Assembly (NCBI GenBank): GCA_937925515.1
Contig: CALALP010000010.1
Location: forward strand, 1 to 12,447
Reading direction: 5' to 3'
Origin: an uncultured Lachnoanaerobaculum sp.
Lineage (GTDB): Bacteria > Bacillota > Clostridia > Lachnospirales > Lachnospiraceae
Length of the DNA stretch: 12,447 bases
In this document: positions 1 through 7,198 of the stretch, piece by piece
Position numbering within the stretch: the first letter of the stretch is position 1
How the letters are laid out: every line of letters begins with the position of its first letter
Position numbers and translations under genes: made by a program
The notes under the pieces: model-generated
What the model saw: only the letters and a program-made list of their open reading frames with translations
What the model was told of the DNA's origin: nothing
The model's database searches: none

Positions 1-69
1 CTTTAGCTCAGTTGGTAGAGCAGTAGACTCTTAATCTATTTGTCCAGGGTTCGAGTCCCTGAAGGTGTA
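1..69 (+). tRNA. tRNA-Lys (anticodon CUU), 5' end cut by window edge
   Basis: The cloverleaf can be folded by hand. The D stem is GCTC (6-9) with GAGC (18-21). The anticodon stem is GTAGA (23-27) with TCTAT (35-39), including one G-U pair. The seven-base loop CTCTTAA (28-34) places anticodon CTT at 30-32, which reads AAG lysine. The T stem is CAGGG (45-49) with CCCTG (57-61) and the loop is TTCGAGT. The 3' acceptor strand AAGGTGT (62-68) would pair with ACACCTT, of which only CTT (1-3) is in the window, so four bases are missing upstream. The discriminator is A69. The next bases are CTA, so the CCA end is not encoded and would be added after transcription. Confidence 0.95.
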
Positions 70-139
70 CTAAAGTCTTTTTTTTCAGACGCAGAGCTGA
101 GGGGGAGGGCTTTTTTTTTATCATTTAGTAATTATTGCA
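70..139 (+). other. Short T-rich spacer after the tRNA gene
   Basis: The spacer has two runs of T, at 78-85 (8 T) and 111-119 (9 T), and a G-rich patch between them at 101-109. The T runs look like termination tracts. The only stems in front of them are short: GTCT (75-78) with AGAC (87-90), and a four-pair stem between AGCT and GGCT just before the second run. Termination of the tRNA transcript here is plausible, but the hairpins are too weak for a firm call. I see no clear promoter for glgB in this stretch. Confidence 0.35.
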
Positions 140-141
140 GT

Positions 142-147
142 GGAGGT
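142..147 (+). promoter_or_regulatory. Ribosome binding site that sets the glgB start
   Basis: GGAGGT lies four bases before the ATG at 152. An in-frame GTG at 140 would add four residues, but it sits across this Shine-Dalgarno sequence and has none of its own. The ATG at 152 is therefore the start. Confidence 0.8.
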
Positions 148-151
148 TAAC

Positions 152-2059
152 ATGGAGGATTTTAAAAGTTTAGGTTTTATAAGTAAAGAGGATTGCTATT
201 TATTTGGGAAAGGAACTCATTACAAAATCTATGAAAAGTTAGGTGCACATAGCTGTAAGTTTAAAGATGAGATAGGAACATATTTTTCAGTATGGGCTCC
301 AAATGCGACTAAGGTAAGTGTAGTGGGAGATTTTAATTTATGGGATGGCAATGTTTCTGTGATGAATAAAATTTCAGATTCAGGTATTTGGGAGATATTT
401 ATACCTAATGTAGGTGTTGGAGAATTATATAAATTTGCTATTACAACACAAACAGGGAATACAATATTAAAATCAGATCCTTATGCCAGACAGGCTGAAT
501 TAAGACCAAATAATGCCTCCATAACTGCACCTGCAACAAATTGTTTTAAGTGGTCAGATAAAAAGTGGCTTGAAAAAAGGAAAACTACCGACCTTTTACA
601 TTCTCCACTAAGTATTTATGAATGTCATTTGGGTTCTTGGAAAAAAGATTTTACGAAAAATGAAGACGGCTTTTATAATTATAGAGAATTTGCAGTAATG
701 TTGGCTGAGTATATCAAAGATATGGGTTATACTCATGTTGAACTTATAGGAGTTGCAGAACATCCTTTTGACGGTAGTTGGGGGTATCAGGTTACAGGAT
801 ATTATGCACCTACTTCAAGATATGGTAAATTAGAGGATTTTCAATATTTTGTTAACTACCTGCATAGTAAGGGAATAGGGGTTATATTAGATTGGGTTCC
901 GGCACATTTTCCAAAAGATGATTTTGGGCTTGCTGATTTTGACGGTCAACCTTTGTATGAATATCCTGATCCAAGAAAAGGAGAGCATCCTGACTGGGGA
1001 ACAAAGGTGTTTAACTATACCAAAACTGAGGTTACCAATTTTTTAATTGCAAATGCTTTATATTGGATTGAGGAATTTCACATAGACGGACTTAGAGTTG
1101 ATGCAGTTGCCTCAATGCTGTATCTTGACTATGGTAGAAGTAATGGAAATTGGATTGCAAATAAATATGGAGATAATAAAAATTTAGAGGCAATAGAATT
1201 TTTTAAGCATTTAAATTCAATTATAAGTAAGAGAGAGGACGGAAGTATTATTATAGCAGAGGAGTCCACTGCTTGGCCTAAAGTAACACATAGTGTTGAG
1301 GAGGGGGGACTTGGTTTTAATTTTAAATGGAATATGGGGTGGATGCATGACTTTTTAGAGTACATGAAACTTGATCCCATTTATAGAAAGTTTAATCATA
1401 ATAAATTAACTTTTGGAATGACTTATGCAACAAGCGAAAAATTTATTTTAGTAATTTCTCATGACGAGGTGGTTCATCTTAAATGTTCTATGATAAATAA
1501 AATGTCAGGCTTGTATGAGGATAAATTTTCAAATCTTAAATGTGCATATACCTTTATGATAGGGCATCCCGGAAAGAAACTTTTATTTATGGGACAGGAT
1601 TTTGCTCAGTTTCATGAGTGGGACGAAAAAGTGGCTTTAGATTGGCATTTGTTAAATGAACCTATTCACAAGGATTTAAAAGACTTTTGTAAAGGACTTT
1701 TTCATTTATATAGAAATTATTCTTGTCTTTATGCTCTTGATGATGTATGGGAGGGTTTTAGTTGGATTAATGCAGATGATGCAGACAGGTCTATATATTC
1801 ATTTATAAGGTATAATGAAAAAAAGAATAAGAGTTTGGTATTTGTAATAAACTTTACTCCTGTGGAAAGAAAGGACTTTGTGCTTGGAGTGCCTAAAGGT
1901 GGAAATTATAAACTTATTTTAGATGAAAAAAATGGAAATTATAAGTTGGCAGGTAAGGATTTTCCTATATTTAAGGCTAAAAGAAAGGAATGTGATAATC
2001 AAAAATATAGAATTGAATATCCACTTCCTCCATTTGGGATTGCAGTTTTTGAGAAATAA
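152..2059 (+). CDS. glgB: 1,4-alpha-glucan branching enzyme (GH13)
   Basis: This cytoplasmic enzyme cuts alpha-1,4 glucan chains and rejoins the piece through an alpha-1,6 bond, making the branches of glycogen. The 635-residue protein has an N-terminal CBM48-type domain (about 40-135, containing FSVWAPNATKVSVVGDFN), the GH13 barrel (about 155-500) and a C-terminal beta domain. Family motifs are YECHLGSW, GYQVTGYYAPTSRYG and DWVPAHFP. The catalytic set is complete: nucleophile Asp317 in LRVDAV, acid/base Glu370 in IIAEEST, and the third Asp438 in SHDEVVH. The length suits a GlgB with one N-terminal domain. No other glycogen gene is visible, and a terminator separates it from the pilus operon, so its position beside tad genes is probably incidental. 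An in-frame GTG at 140 is a less likely start. Confidence 0.96.
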   Translation: MEDFKSLGFISKEDCYLFGKGTHYKIYEKLGAHSCKFKDEIGTYFSVWAPNATKVSVVGDFNLWDGNVSVMNKISDSGIWEIFIPNVGVGELYKFAITTQTGNTILKSDPYARQAELRPNNASITAPATNCFKWSDKKWLEKRKTTDLLHSPLSIYECHLGSWKKDFTKNEDGFYNYREFAVMLAEYIKDMGYTHVELIGVAEHPFDGSWGYQVTGYYAPTSRYGKLEDFQYFVNYLHSKGIGVILDWVPAHFPKDDFGLADFDGQPLYEYPDPRKGEHPDWGTKVFNYTKTEVTNFLIANALYWIEEFHIDGLRVDAVASMLYLDYGRSNGNWIANKYGDNKNLEAIEFFKHLNSIISKREDGSIIIAEESTAWPKVTHSVEEGGLGFNFKWNMGWMHDFLEYMKLDPIYRKFNHNKLTFGMTYATSEKFILVISHDEVVHLKCSMINKMSGLYEDKFSNLKCAYTFMIGHPGKKLLFMGQDFAQFHEWDEKVALDWHLLNEPIHKDLKDFCKGLFHLYRNYSCLYALDDVWEGFSWINADDADRSIYSFIRYNEKKNKSLVFVINFTPVERKDFVLGVPKGGNYKLILDEKNGNYKLAGKDFPIFKAKRKECDNQKYRIEYPLPPFGIAVFEK

Positions 2060-2065
2060 AATATT

Positions 2066-2110
2066 AATGTGGACTTCTTTATGTTATGTAAGGAGTCCAT
2101 ATTTTATTTA
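2066..2110 (+). terminator. Rho-independent terminator after glgB
   Basis: A 12-pair stem (2066-2077 with 2092-2103, including two G-U pairs) encloses a 14-base loop and runs into TTTTATTTA. It starts seven bases after the glgB stop and is in the right orientation to end that transcript. It separates glgB from the pilus operon. Confidence 0.8.
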
Positions 2111-2289
2111 GGGGGAAATGTAGCCAGAATGACATACTATATAATAAAACATTTGTTCGGTCGGTATTTTGAATTGATTTATAGCTAAAAAAGAGATATT
2201 ATAATCTCATCAGAAAATTCTAGTTTTTTCTTATCGCTTTAGATAAATTTTCCATGTAGTAAATAAGCTTTAAAAATGAGGGAGTTGCC
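2111..2289 (+). promoter_or_regulatory. Leader region of the tad operon, with candidate promoter
   Basis: This non-coding stretch lies between the glgB terminator and tadZ and should hold the operon promoter. Two perfect TATAAT boxes are present, at 2140-2145 and 2200-2205. The second has only a weak -35 candidate (TTGATT, 2174-2179) at a 20-base spacing, and the first has no good -35, so the assignment is tentative. The second box lies inside an inverted repeat, GAGAT (2193-2197) with ATCTC (2204-2208), a possible operator. Two small AT-rich hairpins follow: AGAAAA with TTTTCT (2212-2231), and TTATC with GATAA (2232-2247). I recognised no riboswitch. GGGAG at 2280-2284 is the tadZ ribosome binding site. 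Confidence 0.4.
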
Positions 2290-3288
2290 ATGAAACATAT
2301 TATTGCCATTGTTGATGAAGATGAAAGGTATTCTGAAAAACTTTGTTCATATATGAATTTGAAAAAGTGGATTGAATTAAAGGCTGTAACATTCAAAAAT
2401 TTAACAGAATATATAAAACAGTCAGAAACTTTTACAAGTGAGATTCTTTTGATTAATGAAAAAGAGTTCAAGAATTTGGGACATTATAAAAAACCTGACA
2501 CCACAATAGTATTATTGGAAGATAATATTTGTGATATGGAAACTCCTGAAAATATAAAGACAGTAAATAAATATATATCTGCTGAAAAGCTATTAAAAAT
2601 AATTATGGAGAATTATTCTCCAACAGGAGAAAATATATTAGTAAATACAGGAAAGATTGAAACTTCTGTAATTGGTGTGTATTCGCCTATAAATAGATGT
2701 GGTAAGACAAGTCTTTCAATAGCACTTGCAATACATAGTTCAAAGAAAAAGCCGACTCTTTTAATATCATTTGATGAATATTGTGGAATACTTAAAAAGA
2801 GCGAAAATCATACAACTGATTTGTCAGATATTATGTATTACTATAAGCAAGGCAAGTATTCATGGGATAGACTTGGAACAGTGGTTTATAGTGATTATGG
2901 ACTGGATTATATACCACCTGCAAGATATTCAGAGGATATTTTAGAGCTAAGTATCAATGATATAGGAAATCTTATTGATAGTATCTCAACAGGGAGTAAA
3001 TATGAGAATATTATTTTAGATTTCGGCAGTTTAGGAAAGAGAGCATGTGAGTTATTTAAATTATGTAAAAAGGTATATATGCCTATACTTACAGATACAA
3101 TTTCAGAAATGAGAATAAGTGAATTTTATGATTATTTAGTTGCTACAGGTAGAGATAATCTAAAACAAAAGATAAAAAATGTATCACTTCCTTTTCCAAA
3201 GGTTAAATCTGAGCAAAAACTTCATGGGATAGAAAACTCTACACTTGGTAGGTATGCTAAGGAAATTTTGGAGGAAGGGTATGATTAG
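2290..3288 (+). CDS. tadZ: TadZ/CpaE-like pilus localisation ATPase with pseudo-receiver domain
   Basis: TadZ/CpaE proteins are MinD/ParA relatives that mark the cell site where a Tad pilus is built. The first 110 of 332 residues look like a response-regulator receiver fold: acidic residues D9-E10-D11 follow strand 1, but strand 3 (EILLINEKEF) has Asn56 where the phosphorylated Asp would be. Residues about 125-330 are the ATPase domain. Its P-loop reads YSPINRCGKTS (131-141): the GKT core is kept, while the KGG start typical of the deviant Walker A is INR. LLISFDEY (157-164) matches the A' position and IILDFG (241-246) the Walker B position. The start is set by GGGAG nine bases or fewer upstream of ATG. 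It is the first gene of the operon and its end overlaps tadV by 8 bases. Confidence 0.85.
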   Translation: MKHIIAIVDEDERYSEKLCSYMNLKKWIELKAVTFKNLTEYIKQSETFTSEILLINEKEFKNLGHYKKPDTTIVLLEDNICDMETPENIKTVNKYISAEKLLKIIMENYSPTGENILVNTGKIETSVIGVYSPINRCGKTSLSIALAIHSSKKKPTLLISFDEYCGILKKSENHTTDLSDIMYYYKQGKYSWDRLGTVVYSDYGLDYIPPARYSEDILELSINDIGNLIDSISTGSKYENIILDFGSLGKRACELFKLCKKVYMPILTDTISEMRISEFYDYLVATGRDNLKQKIKNVSLPFPKVKSEQKLHGIENSTLGRYAKEILEEGYD

Positions 3289-3784
3289 TAGTATATGTGT
3301 ACTTATTATGCTTATTGGAGCGACCTATACAGATATTAGGTATAGAAAGATTTTTAATATTTGGTTATTATTTTGGCTTTTAATAGGTGTTTATTTAAAC
3401 AGAATAAATTTTATAGTATTAGTTTGTTCTTCAGTTTTAGTATTACTAATTTTTCATATACTTAGAATGATTGGGGCAGGTGATATTAAATTAATTGCAA
3501 TTATAATAGGTTATATGGGAGTGGGAAATGGTATAAAATTTGTATTTACAGGGCTTTTACTTTCTGCAATTTATTCTCTTTATCTTATGTATTCTAAAAA
3601 GATTCTATTTTCACGTCTAAAATATTTTTCAGACTATGTGATGTTGAGTATAAATTCAAAAACTATTTTTAAATATTATGATAAGAAAAGAGATGATATT
3701 GGAGTAAGCATTGCTTTAGCTCCTTGGATTTTATTAGGTTTTTGCATTTGGAGGTTATGTGATATATGGTTATTGAAAATATAA
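3281..3784 (+). CDS. tadV: Prepilin peptidase, A24 family (TadV/CpaA type), copy 1
   Basis: This is a membrane aspartyl protease that removes the leader of Flp and pseudopilins at the inner face of the membrane. The 167-residue, very hydrophobic protein has the two catalytic aspartates of the A24 family: Asp18 in ATYTDIRYRKI near the end of the first membrane helix, and Asp68 in the GAGD motif (MIGAGDIKL). About five to six membrane helices are visible, and it lacks the N-terminal methylase domain of PilD, as in TadV. The ATG at 3281 is chosen because GAGGAAGGG (3271-3279) lies just in front. The longer frame opening at 3245 has a charged, non-membrane extension and no binding site. It overlaps the tadZ stop by 8 bases and tadA by 19 bases. 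A second peptidase is at 10191. Confidence 0.88.
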   Translation: MISSICVLIMLIGATYTDIRYRKIFNIWLLFWLLIGVYLNRINFIVLVCSSVLVLLIFHILRMIGAGDIKLIAIIIGYMGVGNGIKFVFTGLLLSAIYSLYLMYSKKILFSRLKYFSDYVMLSINSKTIFKYYDKKRDDIGVSIALAPWILLGFCIWRLCDIWLLKI

Positions 3785-4995
3785 ATATAATGACAGAATT
3801 TGAAAAAATGAGAGAGGAACTTGCAAATGCACTTTCTGATTACCGAAATATTTCAGATGATGATTTAATAGAGATTATTGATAAGAAAATCGAGGAATAT
3901 GAAAAACTTGGCTATATGCCTCTAAGAAAGAAAATAGAACTTAGAACTTCACTTTTTGATTCTTTTAGAAGACTTGATATACTACAAGAGCTAATTGACA
4001 ATGAGGATATAACTGAGATTATGATTAATGGTAAGGATAGTATATTTGTAGAAAAACTTGGAAAAATACAAAAATGGGATAAAAGTTTTAAGTCTGATGA
4101 ACAACTTGAGGATATGATTCAAAAGATTGTAAGTAGCGTAAATAGGATAGTAAATGTTGCAACTCCCATTGCTGATGCAAGGCTTGAGGACGGTTCAAGA
4201 GTACATGTGGTTTTACCTCCGATTTCTCTTACAGGGCCAATAGTTACAATTAGAAAGTTTCCGGAGGCAATTAGTATGGATAAGTTACTTGGCTATAATT
4301 CTTTATCCAAAGAGGCGGCAATATTTCTAAAGAAACTTGTAAAAGCAGGATATAATATTTTTATAAGTGGTGGTACAAATTCAGGAAAAACTACATTTCT
4401 AAATGCACTTTCTGCATATATTCCCGAAGATGAGAGAGTAATCACAATAGAAGATTCAGCAGAGTTACAGCTTATGCAGATAAAGAATTTAGTAAGACTT
4501 GAATCAAGAAATCCTAATTCAGAGGGAGAGGGTAGAGTAAGTATCGCAGATCTTATAAAGGCTGCTCTTAGAATGAATCCTGATAGAATTGTAATAGGAG
4601 AGGTTCGTTCTTCAGAGGCACTTGATATGTTGCAAGCAATGAATACAGGTCATGACGGTTCATTAAGTACAGGACATGGAAATAGCCCGAAGGATATGTT
4701 ATCGAGAATAGAAACTATGGCTTTGTCAGGTGCAGATTTACCATTACCTGCAATTAGAGCCCAAATAGCAGGTGCTTTAGATATAATTGTACATTTAGGT
4801 AGGTTAAGGGATAGATCAAGGCGAGTATTATCAATCATGGAAGTGGGTGAGTATAAAAATGGAGAAGTTGAATTGTTCCCACTCTTTGAATTTAAAGAGT
4901 ATGGAGAGAAAAAAGAAGTTGTTTTGGGAAAGCTTGAAAAAATTGGAACTCTTAAAAATATTCAAAAGATCCTCGCATCAGGCGATAGACTATGA
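3766..4995 (+). CDS. tadA: Pilus assembly ATPase TadA/CpaF
   Basis: This is a cytoplasmic hexameric motor of the type II/IV secretion ATPase family that drives export and polymerisation of Flp subunits through TadB/TadC. The 409-residue protein has the usual layout: an N-terminal helical part (1-70), an N domain (about 71-170) and a RecA-like C domain (175-400). Motifs are all intact: Walker A GGTNSGKT (202-209), Asp box ITIEDSAEL (226-234), Walker B DRIVIGEVR (273-281, Glu279) and His box TGHDGSLSTGH (294-304). GGAGG at 3750-3754 is 11 bases before ATG 3766. A second ATG at 3790 has no binding site. The end overlaps tadB by about 95 bases in another frame, which is long for this operon. Confidence 0.95.
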   Translation: MVIENINIMTEFEKMREELANALSDYRNISDDDLIEIIDKKIEEYEKLGYMPLRKKIELRTSLFDSFRRLDILQELIDNEDITEIMINGKDSIFVEKLGKIQKWDKSFKSDEQLEDMIQKIVSSVNRIVNVATPIADARLEDGSRVHVVLPPISLTGPIVTIRKFPEAISMDKLLGYNSLSKEAAIFLKKLVKAGYNIFISGGTNSGKTTFLNALSAYIPEDERVITIEDSAELQLMQIKNLVRLESRNPNSEGEGRVSIADLIKAALRMNPDRIVIGEVRSSEALDMLQAMNTGHDGSLSTGHGNSPKDMLSRIETMALSGADLPLPAIRAQIAGALDIIVHLGRLRDRSRRVLSIMEVGEYKNGEVELFPLFEFKEYGEKKEVVLGKLEKIGTLKNIQKILASGDRL

Positions 4996-5722
4996 TGTTT
5001 ATAATCTTAGTCCAATAGAGATTTTAAGGTATCTAGCAGAAGGCGTATTGATAGATGCAATAATCTCATATATTTTTTACAGAAACATAATAGCATTTTT
5101 AATTTTGTTGCCGGCAGTATTTTGTTATCCAATACTAAAGAAAAATCAAATTATAAAAACAAGAAAGAAGAGATTGGAAGTAGAGTTTAAAGAGGGAATT
5201 TTAATTCTTGCCTCACTTTTAAGTGCAGGTTATTCAGCAGAAAATGCACTTAAAGAATGTGTAGAAGAACTTGTTTTAATATTTGGAGAAAATAGTCTTA
5301 TTTCTAAGGAATTTTCTTATTTATCTCATCTTGTTTATATGAATATACCAATAGAAAAAGCATTTGAGGACTTTGGAGAAAGAAGTAAGATTGATGATAT
5401 AAGAAACTTTGCAAGAGTTTTAAAGATTGCTAAAAGAAGTGGAGGAGAACTAATCAGTATAATAAATCATACTTCTGGAGTTATAAATGACAAGATAAGA
5501 ATAAAAGAGGAGATATTGACATTAACAGCAGCAAAAAGATTTGAGCAAAAAATAATGAATCTTTTTCCATTTGCAATAGTTTTATATATAGATACCAGTT
5601 CACCGGGATTTTTTAGAGTTATGTATAGTACAATTCCTGGAGTTGTGATGATGAGTGTATGTCTTATAGGATATGTATTTGCTATATATATGACTTCAAA
5701 GATACTTTCAATAGAAGTATAG
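4901..5722 (+). CDS. tadB: TadB-like inner membrane platform protein (T2SSF domain)
   Basis: TadB pairs with TadC as the membrane platform on which TadA acts. The 273-residue form shows two membrane helices near the N terminus (about 45-60 and 64-80), a cytoplasmic T2SSF/GspF domain (about 98-218, with FKEGILILASLLSAGYSAE and IRNFARVLKIAKRSGGEL), then helices at about 220-233 and 246-266. It ends in ILSIEV, like other clostridial TadB proteins. The start is uncertain: no ATG lies between the tadA stop and the conserved YDVYNLS segment, so the true start is inside tadA. ATG 4901 gives the usual leader of about 30 residues. ATG 4847, ATG 4859 and TTG 4919 are alternatives, and TTG 4919 has GGAGAG ten bases ahead. 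The C-terminal frame assignment is firm. Confidence 0.85.
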   Translation: MERKKKLFWESLKKLELLKIFKRSSHQAIDYDVYNLSPIEILRYLAEGVLIDAIISYIFYRNIIAFLILLPAVFCYPILKKNQIIKTRKKRLEVEFKEGILILASLLSAGYSAENALKECVEELVLIFGENSLISKEFSYLSHLVYMNIPIEKAFEDFGERSKIDDIRNFARVLKIAKRSGGELISIINHTSGVINDKIRIKEEILTLTAAKRFEQKIMNLFPFAIVLYIDTSSPGFFRVMYSTIPGVVMMSVCLIGYVFAIYMTSKILSIEV

Positions 5723-5736
5723 GATTGGAGGAAAAT

Positions 5737-6978
5737 ATGAAAAAAAGCAAGGTAATAGCTTTTTTAAATAAATGGAAACTTCAGTTTGTCTGTATAACTA
5801 TGGGCTTTGTATTATTCTTTATTGCACAAAGTCAGGGAAAAAAACAGGAAGTGCTTTTAAATAATAATATAAGACGTGGAGAATATGGAGAATTTGATAA
5901 TGAACAAAAAATTTATATTAATGGATTAGATAATGATGAAGTGGGTATTGATATATCAGTTTCAAAAAGGGAATACTCGGACGAACAACTAGGAGAAGTT
6001 TTTGAAAAATGTATTTATGAACTTCAAAGTATTATCTTAAATGGAAATAGCTCATTACAAGAGGTTGAAAAAGACTTAAAGCTTGTAACAAAGCTTGAAA
6101 AATATGGAATAAAGGTAAAATGGGAGTCGGCAGACCAAGAGCTGATAGATATTTTGGGGAAAGTCTACAATGAAAATCTAAAAGAGCCTGTTGATACAAC
6201 TTTGGAGGCAGAACTTAGATATAAAAAGCATACTCAGAAATACGAGATAAACTTAAGAGTTATACCAAAGATATATACAGAAAAGGAAAGAAATATAAAG
6301 GAGTTTTCCGACTATATAGCAACACTTGATAAAGAACAAGTCGAAAAAGAAAATTTGAGTTTACCTACTACTTGGAAAGGAAAGAAGCTTAAATATAGAT
6401 CTGATAATAATAATAATTACTCCATTATTTGGATACTAGGAATAATAGTGGCTATTCTTTTACATCTTAGAAAAATAGTAAATTCAAGAACAGTGATTGA
6501 AAAAAGAAGTAGACAACTTATGGAAGATTATCCTGAGATAGTTTCAAAGTTTATGATTTTAACAGGGGCAGGTATGTCTATAAGAAGTGCTTGGGAAAAT
6601 ATTGTAAATGACTACAATAGATATTCAGATAATAAAAAGGAACAGAGATTTGCATATATTGAGCTTGAGAAAGCTTTAGGTATGTTAAAGACAGGAGTAA
6701 ATGAGTCAAAAGTATTTAAAGACTTTGGTAGAAATACAGGTCAAAAGCAATATATGAAACTTGCAAGTCTTTTTGAGCAAAATAAAAAAGCAGGTAATGC
6801 AGGTTTAAAAAATGCACTTACTATAGAATCACTGAGTGCTTGGGAGGAAAGACTATCCATGGCAAAAAGAATGGGAGAGGAGGCAAGTACAAAACTTTTA
6901 GGACCACTTTTTATCATGTTAGGTATAGTAATGCTTATGGTAATGGCACCTGCCATGATGTCATTTTATCTTGGCTAG
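5737..6978 (+). CDS. tadC: TadC-like platform protein with large extracytoplasmic insert
   Basis: This is the second T2SSF-family platform protein. The C-terminal half is typical TadC: a T2SSF domain at about 262-380 (YPEIVSKFMILTGAGMSIR) and a final helix ending MVMAPAMMSFYLG. Unusually, the 413-residue protein begins with a membrane helix (15-32), then about 195 soluble residues, then a second helix (228-245). This places the insert outside the cell. Residues about 106-176 (SLQEVEKDLKL, IKVKWES, LRYKKHTQKYEINLRV) resemble an atrophied bacterial Ig-like fold, by eye only. GGAGG at 5727-5731 sets ATG 5737. The frame is open further upstream to 5659, but that stretch overlaps tadB and has no binding site. 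The domain may contact the cell wall or emerging pilus (inference). Confidence 0.87.
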   Translation: MKKSKVIAFLNKWKLQFVCITMGFVLFFIAQSQGKKQEVLLNNNIRRGEYGEFDNEQKIYINGLDNDEVGIDISVSKREYSDEQLGEVFEKCIYELQSIILNGNSSLQEVEKDLKLVTKLEKYGIKVKWESADQELIDILGKVYNENLKEPVDTTLEAELRYKKHTQKYEINLRVIPKIYTEKERNIKEFSDYIATLDKEQVEKENLSLPTTWKGKKLKYRSDNNNNYSIIWILGIIVAILLHLRKIVNSRTVIEKRSRQLMEDYPEIVSKFMILTGAGMSIRSAWENIVNDYNRYSDNKKEQRFAYIELEKALGMLKTGVNESKVFKDFGRNTGQKQYMKLASLFEQNKKAGNAGLKNALTIESLSAWEERLSMAKRMGEEASTKLLGPLFIMLGIVMLMVMAPAMMSFYLG

Positions 6979-6989
6979 TTAAGATAAAA
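6964..6989 (+). promoter_or_regulatory. Hairpin across the tadC stop, before flp
   Basis: TTTTATCTT (6964-6972) and AAGATAAAA (6981-6989) form a perfect 9-pair stem with an 8-base loop that contains the tadC stop codon. The following bases are A-rich with only three T, so it is not a standard terminator in the forward direction. A stem at the 5' side of the major pilin gene is well placed to protect or process an flp-containing mRNA, or to act as a partial attenuator. The function is inferred. Confidence 0.5.
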
Positions 6990-6997
6990 AAATTTAG

Positions 6998-7005
6998 AAA
7001 GGAGG
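6998..7005 (+). promoter_or_regulatory. Very strong ribosome binding site of flp
   Basis: AAAGGAGG matches the 16S anti-Shine-Dalgarno along all eight bases and lies six bases before ATG 7012. It is the best site in the window, as expected for the gene whose product is needed in most copies. Confidence 0.8.
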
Positions 7006-7011
7006 TATACT

Positions 7012-7197
7012 ATGATTGATTTAAGAAATGAAACTGAAAGTTTGATTCTTGAGGAAGACGGAGTAGGAGTTATAGAGATAGTTCTTATACTAGTAGTTTT
7101 GATTGGCTTAGTTCTTATATTTAAAAATCAAATAACAAGTGTTATCAATAACATTCTAAAAGAAATCAAGAAACAGTCAGAAGAGGTTTATAAATAA
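7012..7197 (+). CDS. flp: Flp-type major pilin (Flp1-like)
   Basis: The 61-residue protein fits the main subunit of a Tad pilus. It has a short charged leader (1-17), then LEEDGVGVIEIVLILVVLIG, where cleavage after Gly17 would leave Glu at position +5 of the mature chain, the hallmark of class III/type IVb prepilins. A hydrophobic helix (about 20-37) and a charged amphipathic tail (38-61) follow, giving a mature peptide of about 44 residues. Classic Flp has Glu-Tyr at +5/+6. Here it is Glu-Ile, as I recall for the Firmicute Flp1-like family. It is the sixth gene of the operon, downstream of the platform genes, with its own strong binding site and a hairpin just before it. Confidence 0.9.
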   Translation: MIDLRNETESLILEEDGVGVIEIVLILVVLIGLVLIFKNQITSVINNILKEIKKQSEEVYK

Positions 7198-7198
7198 T

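Noticed and set aside
1..151. tRNA-associated integration site of a mobile element
   Set aside because: No integrase, no repeat of the tRNA 3' end elsewhere in the window, and the neighbouring genes look like ordinary chromosomal genes.
1129..1380. Antisense open frame inside glgB
   Set aside because: It sits opposite the catalytic core of glgB, which is clearly coding, and has no ribosome binding site or recognisable domain.
1923..2111. Forward open frame crossing the end of glgB
   Set aside because: It overlaps the conserved glgB C terminus and runs through the terminator hairpin.
2111..2289. Riboswitch (for example c-di-GMP) in the tad leader
   Set aside because: No conserved riboswitch core was recognised. 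Only short AT-rich stems are present.
2220..2471. Antisense open frame over the tad leader and start of tadZ
   Set aside because: Its composition is like random AT-rich sequence, and it conflicts with the tadZ start and its binding site.
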